Below are positions 57,251-64,000 of a DNA stretch of 64,000 nucleotides, piece after piece (position 1 is the first letter of the stretch; every line of letters starts with the position of its first letter). This stretch comes from Drosophila miranda (taxonomy: Eukaryota; Arthropoda; Insecta; Diptera; Drosophilidae), in contig NC_046675.1 of NCBI RefSeq assembly GCF_003369915.1, positions 18,166,001-18,230,000 of the forward strand. The letters run 5' to 3'. The notes beneath the pieces were generated by a model that saw only the letters and a program-made list of their open reading frames with translations, searched no databases and was not told where the DNA came from. Both the position numbers and the translations under genes were made by a program.

Positions 57251-57683
57251 TCGAAAGTATCACACATATAACTAATATTAAAGTTTTTCAAGGATATCAT
57301 TTTAAAGCACTATCCGCGGTTACTTACTTTTTGTATGAGACTATAAATGTCGTGTCATATGCTTAATCATGTCTTAAATCATGTCGCCGAGCCGAAAAGA
57401 AAGTGTCGCCGCTGCTGCTGCTACCCGTATCTCTTCCGCCATCAACAATGGCACTGAAGGAGTCCACATTATTTAAAAGCACATGACTTTCAATATTATG
57501 ATAACAAAAATCAAAAACGTTAATGTACATTTGATTAATATTTAAATATTCTAGGGCTGGCGCGCAAGCATCGACGATTTCTAGCACTGTTCAAGCGAAT
57601 GGCAAATGAAGAAGAAGAAACAAACAGCTGTTTTGCAATCGGAGCAACGACGCGCATTTGTTCAATTTATTCCCAACATTTGT
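57251..57683. other. Region between promoter array and small gene
   Basis: A 31-codon plus-strand frame from 57379 (MSPSRKESVAAAAATRISSA...) and a minus-strand frame at 57363-57587 overlap here. Neither has splice support and I do not call them. The minus strand carries AATAAA at about 57669, the probable end of the small gene to the right. Confidence 0.35.
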
Positions 57684-57937
57684 CTATTTAATGTGATGAA
57701 GTAAATGCAGAATAAATTTGAATGTAAGTAAATGAGATCGGAAAAGCGAGAGACTAGTGCCGCGAAAAAACTTCTCAATGTCATGCAGGCGCTTGCGCAG
57801 TGCGTCCTCCTCGACGGTCGGCAGGACGAAGGACGCAGGAGAACTGTCAAAGTCGTAGAGCAAAGAGCAATCGAATCGAAGCCGTGCAAGGAAGTAGAAC
57901 TTGTCTGCGGACTTTCCCGTGTTCATTTCTATATTCA
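57684..57937 (-). CDS. Unrecognised small protein, about 84 aa
   Basis: The minus-strand frame from the ATG at 57937 (MNIEMNTGKSADKFYFLARL...) to the stop at 57684 has fly-like codon bias over its middle (SFVLPTVEEDALRKRLHDIE then KFFRG). An AATAAA ~12 bases past the stop on the same strand gives a compact transcript. The sequence starts with a few polar residues, has a mixed hydrophobic centre and a helical, charged DALRKRLHDIEKFF segment, and ends with a Leu/His-rich tail. I recognise no domain. A second ATG at 57925 is an alternative start. The tail beyond KFFRG is AT-rich and might instead be intron or UTR if an unseen splice exists. Confidence 0.45.
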
Positions 57938-58867
57938 TTGTTGCAAATCGCTCGCGAGTCTGTGCCTGTGTGTTTGGACACAAAAGCATACCAACACAGA
58001 GGCAAGAAAGTAAACTATTGGTGCGTGTGCCTGTGCGTGTGTGTGTCTGTGGAAACCATAGAAGAGTAAAAAGTTTATGCAAAAGTAAATTCCAACATTG
58101 GCATTTTTAGGGGTGGACTCTGTCCCAGTCCGTCTCCCTCTCCCCGCCAGCTAGTGTGGCTGCTTCTGCTCCAGGTGGCGACGCCGCTGCCCCGTTTCCC
58201 CGTCTTCCCAATGAACGTGGGGGTGGCTGGTTTTTCCTCCTTCCTTCAACATCTTCTTTCACCCACTTAGTGCTGCTCTTCTGCCAAGCTCCAGCCCTCC
58301 ACCGCCTCTGCGCCTGCCACTGTCTGTGTCCCTGCAAATGTGTGTGCATGAATATGGGGAAACAAAGACGGCGAGTGGCAGAAAAAAAATCAATACTGAT
58401 AGTAAGTTTCGCTGCTCCCCTCGGATGTTACCCAGGACATCAGCACATACCCCCACATATCTCGTATCGTCTCAGACACACTCAAGTGGCGCAGTCAGGT
58501 GGCTGTTGTCCGCGAACTACCAGTCCCCCAGCACTCCCCCCACCCCCAGGACACTCCCGCTGGTGACTCATGCAAGACACGAACTTCGAATTCCATCAGC
58601 AACTCCCAAGTCCACGTCCGTCTCTGCCCCTACTGTGGGTCCATTAAATATTGATTCGGACTCTGCTTCCTCCACTCTGCAGACGGCACACGCAACAAAA
58701 ACGATTAAAAAGCCATTTGCACAGCAAATAAAACGCAAAACATGTAACTAAATGGTCCGCAACTCGATTGGGCTTACAATTTTAACTCTTTACCGTGCGG
58801 CATCAGTGCGCAGAGTGCAGTAAAAATACGTAACACAGTTTGATTTTGAGCAAACCAAGGGAGCAAG

Positions 58868-58987
58868 ATGAAAACGCGTCTCGTCTCACTCACTTATCGC
58901 GGCAGTGCATCCGTCGATCCCCGCTACTCGGCCTCCATGCTGCCTTGGACAATCAACGACATACGATCCACGGAGAGTTACACAAAG
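58868..58987 (+). CDS. Probable first coding exon of a gene leaving the window
   Basis: The ATG at 58868 opens 40 codons (MKTRLVSLTYRGSASVDPRY, SASMLPWTINDIRSTESYTK) that end exactly at a consensus donor, ACAAAG|GTGAGT. Codon use and the purine-rich context before the ATG (GGGAGCAAGATG) fit a real start. No matching acceptor with a continuing frame is obvious in the remaining 5 kb, so the next exon may lie beyond 64000, which would put the PTPA gene inside the intron on the other strand. I do not recognise the protein. Confidence 0.4.
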
Positions 58988-61900
58988 GTGAGTCCGACTG
59001 TTAGAAGGGGAAAACACGAGAATTATTATTATTACTTCATTGGGAGGCATAACAAGTGCATTCCAATCTTTTCCCTCTTTTCCACTGAACGTTGGTAATG
59101 ACAAGTCTTACTTTTAAGAACTACTCGCGTAAAGTGTGCTATCTATCTATCTATCTATCCCGAAAACCTATCTGGAATTCAACCATTATTGTAGTCTGGG
59201 TTCTCCCCAACTTCGGTATCAAAGGGTACAGACGTATGCAGAATACATAATCCATTCAAGGCATTTGGTGTTCTTCGAACTCAAAGTGGAGCTACTGCTC
59301 CACAGATTACGAGCACTTGCTTTCTGTGAATGTGCGAATGTGTTTCCTGAAAATCCAATCCAATACCCAATCGCACCACATATGTATCTTCTCTACTCCT
59401 ATATGTATATCGAAGTACTGGCATTCCTATCACTTTTGTGCCTTTGGCGCAATTAAAAGCAATTTGCAATTATTACGGCTCAGTAAATCAATTATGAGCC
59501 GTGAGAGACGGAAAGAGAGGCCGTCCGAAAAGCCAATGAAATTTAATTAATCATTTTGCGCTCCATGAAGGATGATTATTCCGATTGGTGACCCATTAGC
59601 CGGCGTTCCCTGGGGGTGGCCTGTGGGGTGTCCCTAAAAATACCACCAGGATAAACGATGACGGAAGAAACGGGCTCCAAAACTGATTCGGGGGTGACTC
59701 ACACCTGTGCCAGGCATGGCCAGGGCACAGAAGAGATTACGCCGAGGTGTGGCACGTGAGGCAACAAGTTGGCCCCCCACCTCTCTTCGCTTAAGGCTTA
59801 AAATAGAAATCTAGGTGGCTTAACTCACACTTCTACGGTCCTTTAGAATAAACTGGAACTCAATTAAACAACATTTTGAAAGTTCAGCCTTCAAATATGC
59901 CTATGAAACGCACTGTAAGAACCACGCAAAGAGTCTGCCGTGAATACTCCGCCTTTCTTTTGTCCAGTTTGGCTTCATTCAGGGGCTTGGCAGCTGGCTG
60001 CGTGTTGCTGGGACCTGAAGCCCTGTTCGGCATTAAAATGAATCCGTTCTACGTGCCTGTGGCCATGCCCCGGAGGATGCTGTGGGGACTGCACCTGGCT
60101 TTGGCAATTGTTGTTGATGCTTATTGAATGTACCCGGACTTGGGGCTTGGGGACCGGTCGGAGCTTACCAAAACAGCCGGGGTGTCATATAAATAAACAG
60201 TTGGCCAGAATCAGGAGGGGAACGGGTGGTACTGCTATAATACGAGTACTATAACTATAACAACTATAATACGAGTACCTTCTGTACCTTTTGCAGCCTG
60301 GATATTATATCACTTTCGAGAACCATTAGCTCAGGCTCGAGTGACACTTTATCCGTGCTCTCGCAATCCACTTGGCCCTTGGTATTCCATGACTGACACT
60401 TTTCAGACTAGACTCCATAATTCGCTTCGTATTTTCTTGTTTAAATATTTACTCAAGCCTGCACACACTTGTTTATTCCTTGCTCCCTCTCTCTCTCTCT
60501 GCTGCATGTAAATTGACACTAAATAAACACGCACCTAGAAAGAAAAAAGAGAGACATCAAGAGAGATCTCGTGTGGAGGGAGGAGTGGGGGGGCAGAGGG
60601 CAGCATGAATGACAATGTTTGCCAAAGCTCCTCCCCTTCCTCCGTGTGGCTGCTTATTGCTTATTATGTTAAATAGCGCATGAAAATTATAACAGGCTGA
60701 CTTCTTGGACGGTCGGACGGATGGATGGTGCAACCAACCAGCCCCACCCCCCCCCACCACAAGTGAGGCATGGTGCAAGTCTTATTTCAGCCAAAGGCAA
60801 CAACATTCAAACATCCGAGGCTTGAGTGCAAGTTGCTGAATAAACATTTTGGGCTCTGCTTTCCACCTTTGGATACGTATCCGCCTGTGTGTCTTCGTAT
60901 TTCTCGGGGTACAGTCTCGTATCGGTTGGCAATTGATGGATCCCGGCGGAGTGGAGTGGAGTGGTCCGGCGGGGTGTCGGGATACAACAGCTCAATAATT
61001 AATACTCTCAATACCTCTATTTTATTTTATTTTGCTGAGAATCACTTGGTTCAACATCTGGCGATGAAGCATCATAAGGCAAATTCTAAGTGTCGCTCGT
61101 CATGTGCCATGACGTGAAATAGAGGCGTCTTTGGGGCACCTCAAATAGTTTTTATCGCCGAATACGTATATTGTAAGACCTGTCGATTGGTGCAAAGAAA
61201 TAATAACCACATGGAGGTCATCGTAGGAGGGTAGGAATCATGGATAAACGTATGTGGATAGCACAACATTTGTATCGTATCATCGTATATATCGTATTCC
61301 CTTTGGTGCTCTCAAATCTGACCATCTCTGAAGAGGTGCCTCCCTCTGGCGGCGGTGCCTTTCGGGTGGCAGGAGCAAAAGTCCCCCCCCCTTGTTGACG
61401 CTTGTTTCCATTCATTGACGTCACAGCGCGAGGAAGTTGTGGCAGGAAGGAGAGGTGGAGGGAAAAAGTGGGCTGGTTGCGGAATGGACGGGAAAGAAAA
61501 TCAATACGTAGCTTGTTTCTCTTTCTGTTTCTGTTTCGTTTTCCTATTTTGCTTTGGCTCGCACTTTGATGACACTTTTGGTGCTTGTTTCGTGCCTGCT
61601 GCCTGCCGCCTGCTCCGGAGGGAAGTCACTCAAGTCCTGTTGGTTATCCGTTTTTGGCCAGAGTCACCTGACCCGTCCCGTCCCCCACTGTCTCCTCGTT
61701 CGTCGTCCACCGCCTTTTGCTCGGTGGCATCTGCCGCGGCATAAATGGTTTCGCACTTCATCATCGTCAGCTGCCCCGCCACTTGCACGCTCCACCTATC
61801 CCCCCCCCACTACTCGGCCGCCCACCCACTCCTTTCCGACTGGCTGACGTTTTGCGCCCGACGGGACTCTGTTTTGTGGTCTGCTGGTTTCCGGATCCGT

Positions 61901-62083
61901 GTTTGCCGCTCCCTTGGCATCGCTGCCACTCTGCGTACGAGTCGAGTCAGCAAATGCAGATGCAGATGCAGATGGGAGGCATGTGTGGCATGTGAGGCAG
62001 GGGAGCTGTTCCCCCGACTTAAAGCCCAAGAGAAATCCGGCTACGAACTGCAATCAATTTTATTTTTAGTCAAAAAGAAGGAA
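58988..62083. other. Non-coding DNA, possibly intronic
   Basis: No gene is supported. It contains a (CTAT)n run at 59139-59158 and C-rich homopolymer-like tracts (60742-60758, 61381-61390). If the exon at 58868-58987 is real this is its intron. On the minus strand AATAAA at about 62060 ends the PTPA-family transcript. Confidence 0.45.
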
Positions 62084-63349
62084 TTATAAATGTTTGTCCG
62101 CAACATCATCCTTGGACGGGGAGCGTAGGTGGACACTCGCATCGGTCAGAGAGGTGTTTGTGGTGCCAGCAGATAGAATGCTCTCCGAGTCCTCGAAGTC
62201 CGGGGACGGAGGCGCGAACTTTGGCGCCGGCTTCTTGGGGGGTGCCTGGTCTGGGGCCTGCTGCCGCCGCTCCTCCTCGAGCTTGAGTTCCAGCTGGCGA
62301 CGGCGCAGCGGGGACATGACTCCCAGCCTGGCGTGCTCCATCTGTCGACCCTCCGCGGCCTCGCTGAAGGGCATCAGCTTGCCGAATCGGATGTGTTGCA
62401 TGATCTCGAAGTGGGCCAGCACCTCGTCGAGGTACATGAAGAGCAAGCTGCGGTAGATCTTGGCCCAGGAGGAGAGGGCGGCCAGGCTCCACAGCTGGCA
62501 GGAGTGCATGGCGAAGGTGCCCATCTTGGTGTCCGCCACGTGCCCGATGCTGCCGATCAGCAGGTACTCCGACCTGTAGCGGGTCATCACGTCTGCGTCG
62601 AGCATTTGCCGCGGCGAGAAGGGGGCCTCGTAGCTCAGCTGGGCCACGCCCCAGAGGAACGGCATGAACTGGAAGGTGTCCAGGGAGTAGGCTCCGTGGC
62701 TGCCGGCCGACTCCATGGTGTAGATCACCTGCAGACGCCGCACGAACTTCAGGTAGCGCGCGAAGATCAGCAGGGCCGAGGCGGCAACGTCCTCCTCCTG
62801 CAGGATCTGCGCCCGGAAGAGGGAGCACATGAAGAAGAGGAAGCTCAGCTCATGGCCGGTGCCGTAGTCGATCCTGGTGGAGTTCCCGAACGACCCGGAC
62901 AGGTACTGGCCCAGCTCGTTCACGTATTGGCACTTGCTGGCGGGCACCGCCTTCTCCACCATCGGGTAGATGCCCCGGAGCATGCTGCGCGCCCACCGGC
63001 GGTAGGCCTTATTCCCCTGCTCAATGGAGCTGGCGAACGACGCCGCGTTGTCCACCATGATGGGGGGATTGTTGTGGATCATGGCCTCCAGCTGGTCGAA
63101 GATACCTGCCAGCCGCGTGATGGCCGGGCTGACCGGGAAGCCGTCGTTCAGCCGCAGGCCCTGAATCGTCGTGCTCACGGTGTTGATGTACGCAATCAGC
63201 TCGTGATATGCCTGAGAGACCTCCCACAGGTGCACGTCCTGCTGCTTGACTATCCGCGCCTCTGGCCCCAGGCTAGAGTGGCTGCAGAACTCGGTCATTA
63301 GCCTGATCTTGCCGGCCATCTGCGACTTGTTTCCGCATGTTTCCCCCAT
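62084..63349 (-). CDS. PTPA-family protein (PP2A phosphatase activator), intronless
   Basis: A single 421-codon exon. PTPA motifs run through it: the N-terminal helix KQQDVHLWEVSQAYHELIAY, ...GFPVSPAITRLAGIFDQLEA, FGNSTRIDYGTGHELSFLFF (the conserved catalytic/ATP-PP2A groove), YSLDTFQFMPFLWGVAQLS and AMHSCQLWSLAALSSWAKIY. PTPA is a peptidyl-prolyl isomerase/chaperone that builds active PP2A. The core ends near residue 330; a ~90-residue Arg/Glu- then Pro-rich tail (PLRRRQLELKLEEERRQ) is added. Position suggests the second fly PTPA (CG2104 in D. melanogaster, from memory) rather than the main Ptpa. The lack of introns and very high GC at third positions would fit an old retrocopy or intron loss. 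The start MGETCGNKSQMAGK could also begin at the later Met. Confidence 0.92.
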   Translation of the reverse strand: MGETCGNKSQMAGKIRLMTEFCSHSSLGPEARIVKQQDVHLWEVSQAYHELIAYINTVSTTIQGLRLNDGFPVSPAITRLAGIFDQLEAMIHNNPPIMVDNAASFASSIEQGNKAYRRWARSMLRGIYPMVEKAVPASKCQYVNELGQYLSGSFGNSTRIDYGTGHELSFLFFMCSLFRAQILQEEDVAASALLIFARYLKFVRRLQVIYTMESAGSHGAYSLDTFQFMPFLWGVAQLSYEAPFSPRQMLDADVMTRYRSEYLLIGSIGHVADTKMGTFAMHSCQLWSLAALSSWAKIYRSLLFMYLDEVLAHFEIMQHIRFGKLMPFSEAAEGRQMEHARLGVMSPLRRRQLELKLEEERRQQAPDQAPPKKPAPKFAPPSPDFEDSESILSAGTTNTSLTDASVHLRSPSKDDVADKHL

Positions 63350-64000
63350 AGTTTGGGATGCAATTTGTATTTGTTATCTATGGTATGGATCAGATCAGAT
63401 CCCTAGGGTATTGGTGTGTGTCAGTGCCGGTGCTGGGCTTTCCAGACTGAATCTGACTATTCCGAAATTTTCAGCTGTCAACACGAGCCACCTACTCGGT
63501 GAAGCAAAACAAAGTCGACCCCTTTAGGAGTCTCCTAAAAGGTGTCTTTCCGTCTGTTTCTATTGAAAGTCGCCCCTTAGTCGTCGGTTAGTCGCTGTCA
63601 CTAATTAGTGATAGATTATTCATCTACGTACGTACTTTAATGCCTTAATAGAGACCTTTGAGGGCTTTAAATCAAGTAGAATTAAGGTAGCATACTTTTA
63701 TGGGTCTACTTTAGCACTTTCTACTTTCATCCACTTTCACCCCAAAACTAATATAAGCCCCTATACTCTTCTTCAGTATCGGGTTAACGTTAGAACATAG
63801 CTAGGAGTCGTGGATCCTCGCTCGTTGCTATGTAGCGGCTTTTAGTTTTCTAGGGATCATCTAGGGACCCCTCGTTATTGGGATCTGCATTCACAGACAG
63901 CGTCCTGGGACACACCCTCCCACCATCCCATCGACATTCACTTGATACTCGATTGTTATACGATTGCCGGCGAAAGTGTGGATTCATGAGAGTTGAATAA
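63350..64000. other. Intergenic DNA right of the PTPA gene
   Basis: No gene is supported. A short DINE-1-like tail lies at 63735-63790 (CTATACTCTTCTTCAGTATC before GGGTTAACG, compare CTATACTCATTTTGAGTACC at the end of the full copy). Confidence 0.5.

Noticed and set aside
57379-57474. 31-codon plus-strand frame MSPSRKESVAAAAATRISSA...
   Set aside because: It ends at a stop without a donor and has no conserved look; it may be a leader ORF at most.
58326-58751. 141-codon Pro/Ser/Thr-rich plus-strand frame
   Set aside because: Low-complexity composition of the C-rich region, no splice support, and it ends before the better-supported exon at 58868.
62333-63301. Plus-strand 322-codon frame opposite the PTPA-family gene
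   Set aside because: It is the antisense shadow of a high-GC coding exon, with no recognisable domain; the minus-strand frame has full PTPA motifs.

Overview
This is a Drosophila-type euchromatic window. Introns are compact with GT-AG borders and the intergenic DNA is AT-rich. DRE sites (TATCGATA), Ohler motif 1 and Ohler motif 6 mark probable promoters, CA/AT microsatellites are common, and DINE-1/INE-1-like Helitron fragments are scattered through the non-coding DNA. The gene order (asterless, Regena/NOT2, Atu/Leo1, Spec2, RpL13A, an SDR cluster, Wdr33, Atg17, Rab23, a PTPA gene) matches what I remember of D. melanogaster polytene region 83B (Muller element E). That match is from memory, not from a search. 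The species cannot be fixed from sequence alone; the repeats would fit an obscura-group fly.

Layout. 1-3001 (-) is the 5' part of asl (Cep152 family). 4249-6924 (-) is Rga, the NOT2 subunit of CCR4-NOT. 9549-11863 (+) is Atu (Leo1 of the Paf1 complex), divergent from Rga, with a DRE-rich region between them. 13805-15995 (-) is Spec2, a Cdc42 small effector whose last two codons lie beyond a 1.9 kb intron that carries two DINE-like repeats. 19220-19792 (-) is a DPH4/DNAJC24-type diphthamide factor. 22935-24277 (+) is RpL13A, with a pair of C/D snoRNA candidates in what looks like a tandemly duplicated intron. 24520-28723 holds a small unrecognised reading frame and three short-chain dehydrogenases; two of these are inverted and almost identical over their 3' two thirds. 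29416-33569 (+) is Wdr33 (cleavage/polyadenylation). 35903-35974 (+) is tRNA-Glu(CTC). 36273-39412 (-) is an AKAP17A/XE7-like SR protein. 40500-49153 (+) is Atg17 (FIP200), with a long 5' leader intron. 52285-53774 (-) is Rab23. About 57684-57937 (-) is an unrecognised small gene, 58868-58987 (+) a probable first coding exon of a gene that leaves the window, and 62084-63349 (-) an intronless PTPA-family gene.

The genes do not form a pathway. Most are housekeeping genes: centriole duplication, mRNA deadenylation, transcription elongation, 3'-end processing, splicing, translation, autophagy initiation and trafficking. They sit close together behind housekeeping-type promoters. I recognise no LTR retrovirus-like element. 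The identifiable mobile DNA is DINE-1-like repeats, one LOA/Jockey-type LINE scrap, one Tc1-like relic and a probable widespread arthropod dispersed repeat.

The points most worth a second look are the duplicated snoRNA intron with a zero-length exon in RpL13A; the gene-converted inverted SDR pair; a possible intronically polyadenylated Wdr33 isoform with a hydrophobic tail; and an ~80 bp motif-6 promoter module that recurs at several loci.
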